64,000 nucleotides of DNA from Streptomyces litmocidini (GCF_014649755.1 NZ_BMTQ01000003.1:558001-622000), one strand, 5' to 3'; counted from the stretch's first letter, positions 54,768 through 63,763 are shown. Notes: generated by a model from the sequence alone, not told the origin. Made by a program: numbers and translations.

Positions 54768-54781
54768 CACGACGCGAAAAC

Positions 54782-54817
54782 GCTCGTGGGCGCACCTTCC
54801 CGGGTGCGCCCACGAGC
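54782..54817. terminator. Bidirectional terminator between tetR and the P450 gene
   Basis: GCTCGTGGGCGCACC and its exact complement form a 15-bp stem with a 6-nt loop, between two convergent genes. Confidence 0.88.
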
Positions 54818-54837
54818 ATGTCGCCCGCTCGCGAGGG

Positions 54838-57800
54838 TCAGCCGGCCCAGACGTCCTCGACGTAGCGCCCGGATCCGACGAGCGCGGCGAGCCAGGCCAC
54901 GGCCCGCTCGTCGCTCGCGCCGGTCCGCTCGCGGTAGATCGCCATGAACGCATCCCGTACGGCGGGGGCCATGCGGCGGCCGTCGCCGCAGATGTAGACG
55001 CGGCCTCCGGCTTCCAGGACCGACCACACCTCCTCGCTCTCGCGGGCGATGCGCTCCTGGACGAAGCGGGCGCCGTTCTCGGGCGCGTGCATGAACGTGG
55101 GGCGCATGCTGACGGCGCCGGCCGCCTCCGCGGCCTCGAACTCCTCCCGGTGCAGGTGGTCCACGTCGGGGTGGTCGCAGCCGAAGTAGCAGAGCAGGGT
55201 GCCGGTCGAGCCGGTGTGGTGGCGGTCGAGGACCGCGCCGCGGAAGGGCGCGAGGCCGGTGCCCGCGCTGACCAGGATCACCGGTACGGAGGTGTCCTCG
55301 GGGAGGCGGAAGGACTCGCTGCACGGCAGGACCCGGGCCTGGATCACGTCACCCGCGTTCACGGTCTGCAGGAAGTGCGAGGCGATGCCCCGGAAGGTGC
55401 CCTCCCCCGACCGGTGGGGCGCGGCGAGCAGCGACACCATCAGGTCGGCCTCGCCGGGCCGGGCCGCGGCCGACGAGGAGATCGAGTAGTGCCGGGGACG
55501 CAGCACCGGAAGCAGCTCCAGGAAGCGTTCGAAGGGCAGCTCGCACGCGCGGTAGCGCTCCAGGAGGTCCAGGACGCTGAGCCCCGCCATGGTCACGTGC
55601 TCCCGGAAGGTCTCCGGATCGGCGGTGGCGAATGCGGTGAGCGGCTGCTTCTCGGGCGGGCAGGCGGTGTGCTCGGCGAGCAAGGCGACCTGTTCCCGGG
55701 TGGCCGCGTCCTGGAGCTCGACGAAGTCGGTGAGCAGGCGGCGCAGGGTCAGCGGCCGGTCGACGGGCAGGGCGCCCCGGCTCCGGCGGCGGGCGCGCAG
55801 CCGGACGGTGCGGTCCAGGTCGAGGCCGAAGCGGTCGGCGACGCGCTGGACGAGGTCCTCGGGGTTGCTCGGGAGGACGGCCAGGTGGTCGGCGGTGCGG
55901 TAGGTGACGCCCTCGGGCAGCCGGAGCCGCAGGAACCGCTTGGAGCGTCCCAGTTCGTGGTCGGTGTCGACGAGTTCGTACGCCTCGAGGACCTCCATCG
56001 GCTGGACGCCGTGGCGCTCGGCGAGACCGCCGAGGACCGACTCCGAGGTGTCCTCCAGCTCGTACAGCCCTTCCCCTTGCGCCTCCGGTGCCGGGCCGGC
56101 CGTTTCACCGGCGATCACCTCGCCGTACTCGTCCAGGAGCGCCTTCCGCAGGTCTTCCGTCCACTGGTCGACCACTCCGCCGAAGTCACCGGAAGCGTCG
56201 GCGCTTCCGCGTTCCAGGAGCGGGACGGCGCCGGCGGCGGCCAGACGCTCGTCGATCAGGGTGGGGATCCGCTGGTAGGTGGCCGCCCAGTTGCGGTCGC
56301 CGACGCCGAGGACGGCGTACCGCAGCCCGGTGAGCGAGCCGGGGGCGAGGTTCTCCAGCGAGGCGACGAACTCGGCGGCGTCGTCGGTCGGGCGACCGTT
56401 GTAGGAGGCGGCGACGATGACGACCGGCCCCTCGGAGCCGGCCAGCCTCTCCGTGTACTGGTTGAGGGAGGCGACGGTCGGGGCGAAGCCGTGCTCCTCG
56501 CCGTCCGTGGCGAGGTCGCGGGCGATGCCGGCGCAGGTGCCGAGGTTGGAGCCGTGCAGCAGCGTCAGCGCGGTGCCGCTGGCCCGGCGCGTCACGGCCG
56601 CGGTCCGGCCCGCGGCGGAGTCCGCCGCCGCCGCGGCGGGCAGACGCCGTTCGTCGTCGGTGCGGCGGGCGAGCCGCAGGCTGAATCCGTCGGGCTTGAT
56701 GGTCAGCGTCGACTTGATCTTCAGCTGGTAGTCGGTGTGGTCGATCAGGCGGTAGCGGTGCACCAGCAGGCCGAGCAGCAGGGTGGCCTCGTGCAGCGCG
56801 AACTGGCGCCCGATGCAGGCCCGTTCGCCGTTGCCGAACGGCTTGAAGGCGTGGACCGAGCGGGCCGCCTCCCGCTCGGGGGTGAAGCGCTCGGGATCGA
56901 ACAGCTCGACGTTCTCCCCCCAGGCCGCATCGCGGTGGAGGGCCGAGGTGATCACCATCAGCGACTCGCCCTTGCGCACGGGGTACTTGTCGCCGATGAC
57001 GGTGTCCTCGATCGGCTCGACGGCGTACGCGGGCGCCGTCGGCCACAGCCGCAGGCTCTCGTTGAGCACCTGGCGGATGTAGGCGAGCTTGCCGATGTCA
57101 CCGTACTGGGGGTCCGGGGAGTCGGTGTCGCCCCACAGGGCGTCCACCTCCGCCTGGGCCCGGGCGAGCACCTCGGGGTGCTTGGTCAGGTAGTACAGGG
57201 CGAAGGAGAGCGCGCTGCTGGTGGTCTCGTGGCCGGCGATCAGGAAGGTGATCACCTGGTGGCGGATGTTGACGTCGTCCAGCGGCTCGCCGGTGACGGG
57301 GTCCTTCGTGTGCAGCATCAGCCCCATCAGGTCGTCGGTGCCGGTGTCGCCGGAGGCGCGGCGCTCCCTGATCACGTCGTCGACGAGGTCCGTCATCAGG
57401 TCGACGTCCTCGCGGAACTGCTCGACCTTCTTCCTCTTGAACAGCTCGGAGCCCGGGATGGACTCGCCCTTCTCCTGGGCGAAGACGAGGGCCCGGGCCA
57501 TCGCCTCGACGAACGGGTGCAGGTCGTCGCGGCGGAAGGACTCGAAGTCGTAGCCGAAGCCGCACAGGCCGATCGTGTCGAAGGTCAGCCGCGTCATCTC
57601 GTCGGGGACGTCCACCGACTGCACACCGGCCAGCCGGTCCCACTTGCCGATCAGCGAACGGGCGACCTCGAGCATCGGGGCGTGGTAGCTGCGCATCGCG
57701 CCGAGCGAGAACGCGGGCATCAGGATGTCGTGGGCCTTGCGCCAGTTCGGCTCGTGGTGGTACGCGGTGAACAGACCGTCCCCGGCCAGGGCCCGGACCT

Positions 57801-58053
57801 CGACCAGGTCGGCGTGGACGTGCTTGCGGAAGCGGGTCTCGTCCGACAGCTCGGTCACGAGGTCCAGACCGCCGATCATGACGGTGTCCCTCCCGAAGAT
57901 GCGCAGCCGGTACACGGGTCCGAATTCCCTGAACTCCTTCAACAGGTAGGCCAGGCCGTCCGCGCCCGCGGGAATGTTGAACGCGTGGCCTACGAGGGGC
58001 AGCGGGGGGCGCTCGGGGATCGCCCGCGCCGCGCCTACGGACACCTGAGTCAT
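54838..58053 (-). CDS. Self-sufficient cytochrome P450:NADPH-P450 reductase fusion (CYP102/BM3 type)
   Basis: A 1071-residue fusion that hydroxylates fatty acids or similar chains using NADPH and O2. The haem domain (about 1-460) has the I-helix FLIAGHETTSSALSFALYYL, the ESLRLWP K-helix and the Cys ligand motif FKPFGNGERACIGRQFAL. After a linker comes an FMN flavodoxin domain (about 515-650: LLHGSNLGTCAGIARDLA, VAASYNGRPTDDAAEF), then FAD/NADPH reductase (about 690-1071: RHYSISSSAA, LVSAGTGLAPFRGAVLDRHH, ending YVEDVW). All catalytic parts look intact, and the length is close to BM3 (1049). ATG 58053 follows GAAAGG; the frame to 58215 runs through the control region. It is divergent from the alcohol dehydrogenase gene. 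Confidence 0.95.
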   Translation of the reverse strand: MTQVSVGAARAIPERPPLPLVGHAFNIPAGADGLAYLLKEFREFGPVYRLRIFGRDTVMIGGLDLVTELSDETRFRKHVHADLVEVRALAGDGLFTAYHHEPNWRKAHDILMPAFSLGAMRSYHAPMLEVARSLIGKWDRLAGVQSVDVPDEMTRLTFDTIGLCGFGYDFESFRRDDLHPFVEAMARALVFAQEKGESIPGSELFKRKKVEQFREDVDLMTDLVDDVIRERRASGDTGTDDLMGLMLHTKDPVTGEPLDDVNIRHQVITFLIAGHETTSSALSFALYYLTKHPEVLARAQAEVDALWGDTDSPDPQYGDIGKLAYIRQVLNESLRLWPTAPAYAVEPIEDTVIGDKYPVRKGESLMVITSALHRDAAWGENVELFDPERFTPEREAARSVHAFKPFGNGERACIGRQFALHEATLLLGLLVHRYRLIDHTDYQLKIKSTLTIKPDGFSLRLARRTDDERRLPAAAAADSAAGRTAAVTRRASGTALTLLHGSNLGTCAGIARDLATDGEEHGFAPTVASLNQYTERLAGSEGPVVIVAASYNGRPTDDAAEFVASLENLAPGSLTGLRYAVLGVGDRNWAATYQRIPTLIDERLAAAGAVPLLERGSADASGDFGGVVDQWTEDLRKALLDEYGEVIAGETAGPAPEAQGEGLYELEDTSESVLGGLAERHGVQPMEVLEAYELVDTDHELGRSKRFLRLRLPEGVTYRTADHLAVLPSNPEDLVQRVADRFGLDLDRTVRLRARRRSRGALPVDRPLTLRRLLTDFVELQDAATREQVALLAEHTACPPEKQPLTAFATADPETFREHVTMAGLSVLDLLERYRACELPFERFLELLPVLRPRHYSISSSAAARPGEADLMVSLLAAPHRSGEGTFRGIASHFLQTVNAGDVIQARVLPCSESFRLPEDTSVPVILVSAGTGLAPFRGAVLDRHHTGSTGTLLCYFGCDHPDVDHLHREEFEAAEAAGAVSMRPTFMHAPENGARFVQERIARESEEVWSVLEAGGRVYICGDGRRMAPAVRDAFMAIYRERTGASDERAVAWLAALVGSGRYVEDVWAG

Positions 58054-58126
58054 GAGCGTGCCTTTCGTTGCACTCCAGCAGTCGCCGACCAACCTATATG
58101 CGACTTTGTCGAGTGAACATGTCGGA

Positions 58127-58150
58127 CGACTGTATTTAATGACACAGTCG
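58127..58150. promoter_or_regulatory. Palindrome in the P450 promoter region
   Basis: CGACTGT and ACAGTCG lie 10 bp apart around an AT-rich centre (ATTTAATGAC). A related half-site, CGACTTTGTCGA, lies nearer the P450 start (58101-58112). Both resemble the TCGAC...GTCGA cores of the sites at 54104 and 58229. They are candidate binding sites for the nearby TetR regulator. Confidence 0.5.
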
Positions 58151-58228
58151 ACCGAAGGAACTCGATGCACCTCACGAACGTCCGGCGGGAGCGGCTTGAC
58201 AGACCACCTCGTCACTGGACACGGTTAA

Positions 58229-58254
58229 TCGACATGGTCAGTCGACCATGTCGA
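58229..58254. promoter_or_regulatory. Palindromic operator upstream of the alcohol dehydrogenase gene
   Basis: TCGACATGGT, 6 bp, then the exact complement ACCATGTCGA. The centre is about 60 bp upstream of the GTG at 58304. The right part, TCGACCATGTCGA, matches the tetR-gene operator in 12 of 13 bases. Confidence 0.7.
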
Positions 58255-58303
58255 GCGCATGAGTTGCGTGCGCGCTACTCACCGAGCACATCGAGGTTTC
58301 CCC

Positions 58304-59365
58304 GTGAACACCATGCTGGCCGGACGGCTGCGCCTGGACACCCGCACCTTCGCCGTCGAAGAGGTCCCGATCCCGGTCCCCGGACCGGGTGAGGTCCTCG
58401 TCGAAGTGCGGGCCGCCGGCGTCTGCCTGTCCGACATCCATCTGATCGACGGCAGCCTGAGCCCCTTCCACCCCGTGGACGCCGTCAAGGAATCCGGCGC
58501 CCTCACCCCTGGTCACGAGGTGGCCGGCATCGTCCACACCCTCGGCCCCGACGTGAAGGGCGACTGGACTCCCGGCCGGCGGGTCGTGCTCCAGGCCGGC
58601 CAGGCGTGCGGCGACTGCGCCGACTGCCTGCGCCGCATGCCCTGCCGCCGACCCCTGACCCGGGGAGTGGACTACGACGGGGGCTGGGCGCAGTATGCCC
58701 TCGCCCGGGAGGACACCCTGCTCCCCATCCCGGACCACCTGCCGTTCGACCAGGCCGCGATCATCCCCGATGCCGTCTCCACCCCGTACGCCGCGATCGT
58801 GGACACCGGCGCGGTCCGCCCCGCGCAGGCCGTCGGCATCTGGGGGGCGGGGGGCCTCGGCGCCCACGGCATCCGGCTCGCCCGCCTGGTCGGCGCCGCC
58901 CCCGTCATCGCCGTCGACCCGCTGCCCTCCGCCCGCGAGCGCGCCCTCCTCTTCGGAGCCGACCACGCGCTGGACCCCGCGGCCGGAGACTTCGCCGAGG
59001 CGGTGCGCGAGGCCACGGCGGGCCGGGGCATCGACGTCGCCTTCGACTTCGCCGGCGTCGGAGCGGCCCGCGCCCAGGCCGGCGCCGCGCTCGGCCCGAA
59101 TGGCGTCCTGGTGCTCGCCGGCCTCACCCCGGAGCCGATCACCGTCGCCGACAGCATCGACTTCTGCTTCAACGTCCGGCAGATCCGCGGGCACTACGGC
59201 TCCGAGCCGGAGCACGTGGAACAGCTCGTCGGACTGGCCGCCGCCGGACGGATCGACCTCGGCCCCTCCGTCAGCGCCCACGTCCCGCTGGCCGAAGCCG
59301 CGGACGCCGTCGCCCGGCTGGAGAAGAAGATCGGAGACCCGATCCGCCTCGTGCTCACCCCCTGA
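58304..59365 (+). CDS. Zinc-dependent medium-chain alcohol dehydrogenase
   Basis: A 353-residue dehydrogenase. Catalytic zinc ligands are C41 (VCLSD) and H71-E72 (GHEVAG); structural zinc ligands are C102, C105, C108 and C114. The NAD site is GIWGAGGLGAHGIRLARLVG with an Asp (VIAVDPLPSA) favouring NAD. GTG 58304 is spaced 8 nt from GAGG; ATG 58313 is the alternative. Divergent from the P450 fusion and sharing TetR-like palindromes with it, it probably oxidises the alcohol the P450 makes, giving a ketone or aldehyde. That is an inference. Confidence 0.9.
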   Translation: MNTMLAGRLRLDTRTFAVEEVPIPVPGPGEVLVEVRAAGVCLSDIHLIDGSLSPFHPVDAVKESGALTPGHEVAGIVHTLGPDVKGDWTPGRRVVLQAGQACGDCADCLRRMPCRRPLTRGVDYDGGWAQYALAREDTLLPIPDHLPFDQAAIIPDAVSTPYAAIVDTGAVRPAQAVGIWGAGGLGAHGIRLARLVGAAPVIAVDPLPSARERALLFGADHALDPAAGDFAEAVREATAGRGIDVAFDFAGVGAARAQAGAALGPNGVLVLAGLTPEPITVADSIDFCFNVRQIRGHYGSEPEHVEQLVGLAAAGRIDLGPSVSAHVPLAEAADAVARLEKKIGDPIRLVLTP

Positions 59366-59814
59366 GCAGCGGGGGCGGCGGCCGGCTCACCACGCACGGC
59401 GCGGACGATCCGGCCTCCGCCTCCACCGGCGTCCGAGGAGCCTCCGCCTCCACCACCGTCCGAAGACCGGCGGCACCCGCCGGGCACCCCGCCCCCCGTC
59501 CGGCGTCGCGACCGCGTCGGCCACGATCACGGCGCGGAGGACGAACGCCACGGTCGCGCCGGACGGTGGCGGCCGGCGCGACCGTCCGGCGCGCCTCCTG
59601 CGACATCACCATGGACACCGAGGGCCATCGGCCGAACCATCGTGCCCACGGGGCGAGTTCCCCTCCTGTCCGACCGCCCGCTCGGAGGCCTTGCCCGAGC
59701 TCGCCGACGCGGATCCCCGTGTCAGCGATGATTCCGGTCTGCCCGGCGGCGTCTGCGGGACCGGACCGCGGCCGGTCTCCCCCCTGCACCAGGTCCTCCT
59801 GGCCCTCGGCATCA

Positions 59815-60134
59815 CACCCGGGATCGCCCGCCGAGGCGTCCCGCAGGCCCGGGTACCGTCCCTCCAGGCGGGTGACGGCCGATTCCACCTCGGCGGGCTC
59901 CACGCGAAAGCCCCGCACCTTGACCTGGGCGTCGTCGCGCCCGAGGAACTGGAGGGCCACCGGGGGAAGGAAGGCCTGCTCGACGTGCTCGCGGTCGAGG
60001 AGGCCCAGCAGCGCGGGCAGGTCGCGGCGTTCCGTGTGGCCGGCCAGGCACAGTGTTCCGCCCGAGCAGAGCGTGGAGAAGATTTCCTGGAAGGAGATGT
60101 CGAAGCTCAGCGGTGCGTACTGCACCTCCCGAAG
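59815..60134 (-). pseudogene. NRPS adenylation-domain remnant with internal deletion
   Basis: The minus strand encodes QYAPLSFDISFQEIFSTLCS, GGTLCLAGH and VEQAFLPPVALQ, typical of the middle of an amino-acid adenylation domain. It then jumps directly to FLGRDDAQVKVRGFRVEPAE, which is core motif A8. All of motifs A4-A7 between them are missing. Upstream the frame is closed by a TGA near 60134 and no condensation or carrier domain is seen. The rest of the 59366-60315 gap carries no recognisable gene. Confidence 0.75.
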
Positions 60135-60245
60135 ACAGGTTCACCTGTCTGTTGAGCCCGGGGGCGGGCCAGGGAGAAGAGGTTGTGCCGCCATGGCGGG
60201 AGGCACAGCCGTTTCAGGGTTCGGTGAGGGGGGCTGCACAGGCCG

Positions 60246-60283
60246 ACGGCTCCCGTCCCGTGGGCAACGGGAGAGGGAGCCGT
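60246..60283. terminator. Terminator of the GlsB-type gene
   Basis: ACGGCTCCC and GGGAGCCGT form a 9-bp stem, with further weaker pairing inside the loop. It lies 33 bp downstream of the gene's stop on the minus strand. Confidence 0.6.
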
Positions 60284-60315
60284 TCGGGGGCTGTGGGGCG
60301 TGTGCCCCGGCTCGA

Positions 60316-60594
60316 TCAGGCGTGGCGATGGGTGTGCCGGTTGCCGGTGATGAGGCGGTAGAGGGCGAGGAGGATGACGGAGCCGACGATGGCGGCGATC
60401 CAGGTGGATATCTCGAAGAAGCCGTCGACGGAGTCCACACCGAAGATGACCTTGCCGAGCCAGCCACCGAGCAGGCCGCCGGCGATGCCGATGAGCATGG
60501 TGATGATGATGCCGCCGGGGTCCTTGCCCGGCATCAGGGCCTTGGCGATGGCGCCGGCGATCAGGCCGATGAGGATCCACGCGATGATGCCCAT
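60316..60594 (-). CDS. GlsB/YeaQ/YmgE-family membrane protein
   Basis: A 92-residue protein with three hydrophobic helices and Gly-rich turns (MGIIAWILIGLIAGAIAKAL, GIAGGLLGGWLGKVIFG, AIVGSVILLALYRL) and a His-rich tail. This is the standard transglycosylase-associated/GlsB family. Members are linked to stress, but no biochemical role is established. ATG 60594 follows GGAGAAG. Monocistronic, with a terminator downstream. Confidence 0.92.
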   Translation of the reverse strand: MGIIAWILIGLIAGAIAKALMPGKDPGGIIITMLIGIAGGLLGGWLGKVIFGVDSVDGFFEISTWIAAIVGSVILLALYRLITGNRHTHRHA

Positions 60595-60935
60595 GGTGCT
60601 TCTCCACTTCGTCGTATAAGGACCGTGTCAGCTCAACGTCTGCACCGATCTCGTCCGGACAAACGTCTTCTCCGGCACCGGAGCCGTGCGAGTCCGTGTA
60701 CGAGGGGCACCCCCGGGACGTCATGAAGCCGATGCGCCTCTCCCCGGGTCGGTGCGGATCCCTCTGCCGTACCGCCGGCAATCGAGGCCGGCTTGCCGCC
60801 CCACCCTGCGCCGCATCACCATGCCGCCTGATGGCCTGCCAGCGAAGTCGGCGGAAGGTCCGCATCCGGCTGACCGGACCTGCCCGCACCCGAGCACACA
60901 CCGAAAGGCACGCTTCTCGACCGCGCGACCGGGAA

Positions 60936-60952
60936 GGGGCGCGATGCGCCCC
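60936..60952. terminator. Weak hairpin downstream of the pirin gene
   Basis: GGGGCGC and GCGCCCC form a 7-bp stem around GAT, about 80 bp past the pirin stop. It may end that transcript. From 60595 to 61031 nothing else is seen. Confidence 0.4.
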
Positions 60953-61031
60953 CTCCCGCCGTCACGACGGCAGCCACCGGCCGGGGCCGAGCACCCCTCG
61001 GCCCTTCATCGGCTCGACAGGAAAAACCAGC

Positions 61032-61997
61032 TCAGCGCACCCTTCCCCGCGCCTTCAGCTGCGTCGCCGGCACCTCCGGCGCGTCCAGGCGGTCGCCGTC
61101 GTAGCCCTTCACCTCGCCGAAGCGGGAGCCGGTCGTCCAGTCCTCCCGGGCCTGGCGGATCTCCTCGTCCGTGCGGCCCACGAAGTTCCACCACATCACG
61201 ATCTCCTCCTCGAAGGGTTCCCCGCCGAGGAGCATCAGGCCCGCGTCGGAGTCGGCGCGGAGGGGGAGTTCCGTGCGGCCGCAGCCGAGGTAGAGCATGG
61301 AGCCGGGCAGGACGGGGACGCCGTCGACGTGGGCCTCGCCGGACATGCCGAGGACCGCGTACTCGAAGTCGGGTTCCAGGGGCAGGCCCGTCTCGGTGCC
61401 CGCCGCGAGGGCGAGGTCCGCGCCGACGATCGGGGTGTACGTGGTGCCCGGCGAGGCCGCTCCGTCGAGGGCGCCGAGGATCACCGTGGCGGTGAGGCCG
61501 GGCGCGGTGATCCGGGGCAGGTCGGCGTGGTGCTGGAAGTGCGGCTCCACGTGCCGGTGGGCGTCGGGGAGGGCGACCCAGAGCTGTGCGCCGTGGAGGA
61601 AGCGGGCGTGCGGCCGGGGGCTCTCCTCCGAGTGGGAGATCGCCCGGCCCGAGGTCATGAGGCCCAGTTCGCGCGGGCGGATGGTCTGCAGGCTGCCGGT
61701 GGAGTCGCGGTGGAGCACCTCGCCCTCGTGGAGCCAGCTGACGGTCTGCAGGCCCATGTGCGGGTGCGGCGGGACCTGCATGCCGGGCTCGTCGGCGATG
61801 TCGTCGGGGCCGTAGTGGTCGACGAAGACCCAGGCGCCGACCATGCGCCGCCCGAGGTTCGGGAGCAGCCTGCGGACCTCGGTCGACTCGCCGAGCCGGA
61901 CGCGGCGGGGGCTGAGCAGCTCCCGTACCGGTTCGGCGACGACGAAGCCGCGACCGCCGCACACGGACAGAGTGGCCTGACGATCGAGATTGCTCAT
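61032..61997 (-). CDS. Pirin-family bicupin protein
   Basis: A 321-residue pirin. The N-terminal cupin holds the metal-binding histidines: VDHYGPDD, PPHPHMGLQTVSWLHEGEVL, ISHSEES. The C-terminal cupin follows (SMLYLGCGRTELPL, MWWNFVGRTDEEIRQAREDW), closing with the usual pirin C-terminal block. Pirins are cytoplasmic iron proteins, some with quercetinase activity. ATG 61997 begins MSNLDRQATLSVCGG; the frame continues upstream without a better start. A divergent TPR protein gene starts about 100 bp away. Confidence 0.92.
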   Translation of the reverse strand: MSNLDRQATLSVCGGRGFVVAEPVRELLSPRRVRLGESTEVRRLLPNLGRRMVGAWVFVDHYGPDDIADEPGMQVPPHPHMGLQTVSWLHEGEVLHRDSTGSLQTIRPRELGLMTSGRAISHSEESPRPHARFLHGAQLWVALPDAHRHVEPHFQHHADLPRITAPGLTATVILGALDGAASPGTTYTPIVGADLALAAGTETGLPLEPDFEYAVLGMSGEAHVDGVPVLPGSMLYLGCGRTELPLRADSDAGLMLLGGEPFEEEIVMWWNFVGRTDEEIRQAREDWTTGSRFGEVKGYDGDRLDAPEVPATQLKARGRVR

Positions 61998-62101
61998 GGC
62001 ACTCAACCCATTCTTGGTGGAATGTTCAACTAATCGGCGGTGTTGACGTGGTCGACCACCTCCCAGGGTGGCAGATCCGAAGCTCTGGAAAGGGAGCGCA
62101 A

Positions 62102-62446
62102 GTGAGCGACACGTACTACGAGTTCGGTACGGCCGGGGAGCGCTGGGAGCGGGCGCAGCTGTTCTTCGACGCGAAGGAGTACGGAACCGCCGTCCGCATC
62201 CTGCGCGGCCTCGTCGCCGAGCACCCGGAGCAGACGGCCCAGCGGCTCCTCCTCGCCCGGGCCTACTACCACTCCGCGCAGCTCTCCCGCGCCGAGACCG
62301 AGCTGCGCGCCGTTCTGGAGCGCGACCCGGTCGAGCACTACGCCCGTCTGATGCTCGGGCGCACCCTGGAGCGCCAGGGGCGCCCGGAGGAGGCCGCGCC
62401 GCACCTTCGGATGGCCGCCGCCATGACGGGCGAGACCCTGTCCTGA
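62102..62446 (+). CDS. Small tetratricopeptide-repeat protein
   Basis: A 114-residue protein made of about three TPR-like helical hairpins (RAQLFFDAKEYGTAVRILRG, RLLLARAYYHSAQLSRAETE, ARLMLGRTLERQGRPEEAAP). It has no signal peptide, so it is probably a cytoplasmic protein-protein adaptor. GTG 62102 follows GGAAAGGGAG; the earlier in-frame ATG (62048) is less likely. It is just upstream of the copper-type operator and the DUF6153 gene. Confidence 0.85.
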   Translation: MSDTYYEFGTAGERWERAQLFFDAKEYGTAVRILRGLVAEHPEQTAQRLLLARAYYHSAQLSRAETELRAVLERDPVEHYARLMLGRTLERQGRPEEAAPHLRMAAAMTGETLS

Positions 62447-62456
62447 CGCGCCGCTG

Positions 62457-62473
62457 ATACCCCCACGCGGTAT
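62457..62473. promoter_or_regulatory. CsoR-like (copper-responsive) operator candidate
   Basis: ATACCCCCACGCGGTAT has ATACC/GGTAT inverted ends around a GC-rich centre, the general form of actinobacterial CsoR sites (ATACCCC...GGGGTAT). It lies 25 bp upstream of the DUF6153 GTG. DUF6153/DUF305 genes are often found with copper genes, which supports the assignment. Not tested. Confidence 0.55.
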
Positions 62474-62497
62474 ATTCGCCGCCAGGAGGTCCTGGCT

Positions 62498-62950
62498 GTG
62501 CGTACACACCGAGCGGAACACGGTGAGCGAGCGGGAGGTGCCGTCGGGCACCTCCTGCTCGTCGTCGTGCTCGCGCTCGGGGTGTTCCTGATGCACACCG
62601 TCGGCCACCCCGAGGGCTCCGGCGGAGACATGAGCACGAGCACGGATGCCGTGTCCGGCCCGCATCACGGCTCCCCGGCGTACGCCCCCGCGTCGCACGA
62701 CGGCGCCCCGCACGCCGGTGGGGGCTCCGACGCCCGGCACGAACCGGGCACGGGGACGGGGACGGACATGACCACCCTCTGCGTGGCCGTCCTCGGCGCC
62801 TGGCTGCTCGCGGGACTCGTCCGGGCCGCGCTCGGACGCCGCGCCGACCGGCTCGTCCTCCCCCTCGCGCGGCTCGTCCGCGCCGTCGGGCCGCACGGCC
62901 CTCCCCCGCGGCCCCCCGACCTCGCCCGGCTGTCCGTCCTGCGGATATAG
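62498..62950 (+). CDS. DUF6153-family membrane protein
   Basis: A 150-residue protein with two hydrophobic helices (about 16-34 and 88-106). A His/Gly/Ser-rich loop lies between them (MHTVGHPEGSGGDM, SGPHHGSPAYAP), and the C-terminus is RPPDLARLSVLRI. The helix pattern and ending fit the Streptomyces DUF6153 family, commonly next to DUF305 proteins. The His-rich loop suggests metal binding outside the membrane. GTG 62498 has AGGAGGT 7 nt upstream. No function is established. Confidence 0.8.
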   Translation: MRTHRAEHGERAGGAVGHLLLVVVLALGVFLMHTVGHPEGSGGDMSTSTDAVSGPHHGSPAYAPASHDGAPHAGGGSDARHEPGTGTGTDMTTLCVAVLGAWLLAGLVRAALGRRADRLVLPLARLVRAVGPHGPPPRPPDLARLSVLRI

Positions 62951-63058
62951 ACCGAACCCGCGCGCCCGGGGCCGCTCCACGCCGCCCCCGCGCCGCCGGT
63001 CGTTCCCTTTCCGCCGTACGTACGCGCCGTACGTACACACAGCACACGAGGTATCCCC

Positions 63059-63712
63059 ATGCGCGCCTTCACGCACCGCACCACCCGCAAGCTCGCCCTG
63101 GCCGGGGCGCTCGCCGGAGCCGGGCTGCTCCTGACCGCCTGCGGCACCGACGGCGGCACGAGCGGGACGGACCACGGCGGGACGTCCGCCACGTCCTCCG
63201 GCACGCCTTCCGCCACCGCCTCCGCTCCCGCCGCCGGCGCGGACTCCGCCCCCGGGGACTTCAACGACGCGGACGTCATGTTCGCGCAGATGATGATCCC
63301 GCACCACGAGCAGGCCCTGGAGATGGCGGAACTCGCCGACGGCCGCGCCGAGGACCCCGAGGTCAAGAAGCTGGTCGCCGCGATCGAGCAGGCCCAGGAC
63401 CCGGAGATCCGGAAGATGAAGGCCTGGCTGAAGGGCTGGGGCAAGCCGGAGTCCGCCGGCCACGGCTCCGGACACGGCATGTCCGGGATGATGTCCGACC
63501 AGGACATGAAGGACCTGGCCGCCACCCAGGGCAAGGCCTTCGACCGGAAGTTCGCCGAGCTGATGATCGCCCACCACGACGGGGCCGTCGCCATGGCGAA
63601 GGACGAGCAGGAGGACGGCGCCAACGCCACGGCCAGGAAGCTCGCCGACGACGTCGTACGGACCCAGTCCGCCGAGGTCGACCAGCTGCGGAAGATCCTC
63701 GACCGCCTCTGA
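63059..63712 (+). CDS. DUF305-family lipoprotein
   Basis: A 217-residue secreted lipoprotein: basic start, hydrophobic helix and lipobox LLLTAC at residues 20-25. After a Ser/Thr/Ala-rich linker come two DUF305 (ferritin-like) segments with the repeated His signature (FAQMMIPHHEQALEMAEL and FAELMIAHHDGAVAMAKD). The middle has a Gly/His/Met-rich stretch (HGSGHGMSGMMSDQDM) suitable for copper binding. It is 108 bp after the DUF6153 gene, probably in one transcript. A role in extracellular copper handling is likely but not proven. Confidence 0.92.
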   Translation: MRAFTHRTTRKLALAGALAGAGLLLTACGTDGGTSGTDHGGTSATSSGTPSATASAPAAGADSAPGDFNDADVMFAQMMIPHHEQALEMAELADGRAEDPEVKKLVAAIEQAQDPEIRKMKAWLKGWGKPESAGHGSGHGMSGMMSDQDMKDLAATQGKAFDRKFAELMIAHHDGAVAMAKDEQEDGANATARKLADDVVRTQSAEVDQLRKILDRL

Positions 63713-63726
63713 TCCCGTCCGGCTCC

Positions 63727-63758
63727 GGGCGGCCCGTCCCAGGAGGGACGGGCCGCCC
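63727..63758. terminator. Bidirectional terminator hairpin
   Basis: GGGCGGCCCGTCCC and its exact complement form a 14-bp stem with loop AGGA. It lies between the convergent DUF305 and amidohydrolase genes. Confidence 0.88.
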
Positions 63759-63763
63759 CGCCG

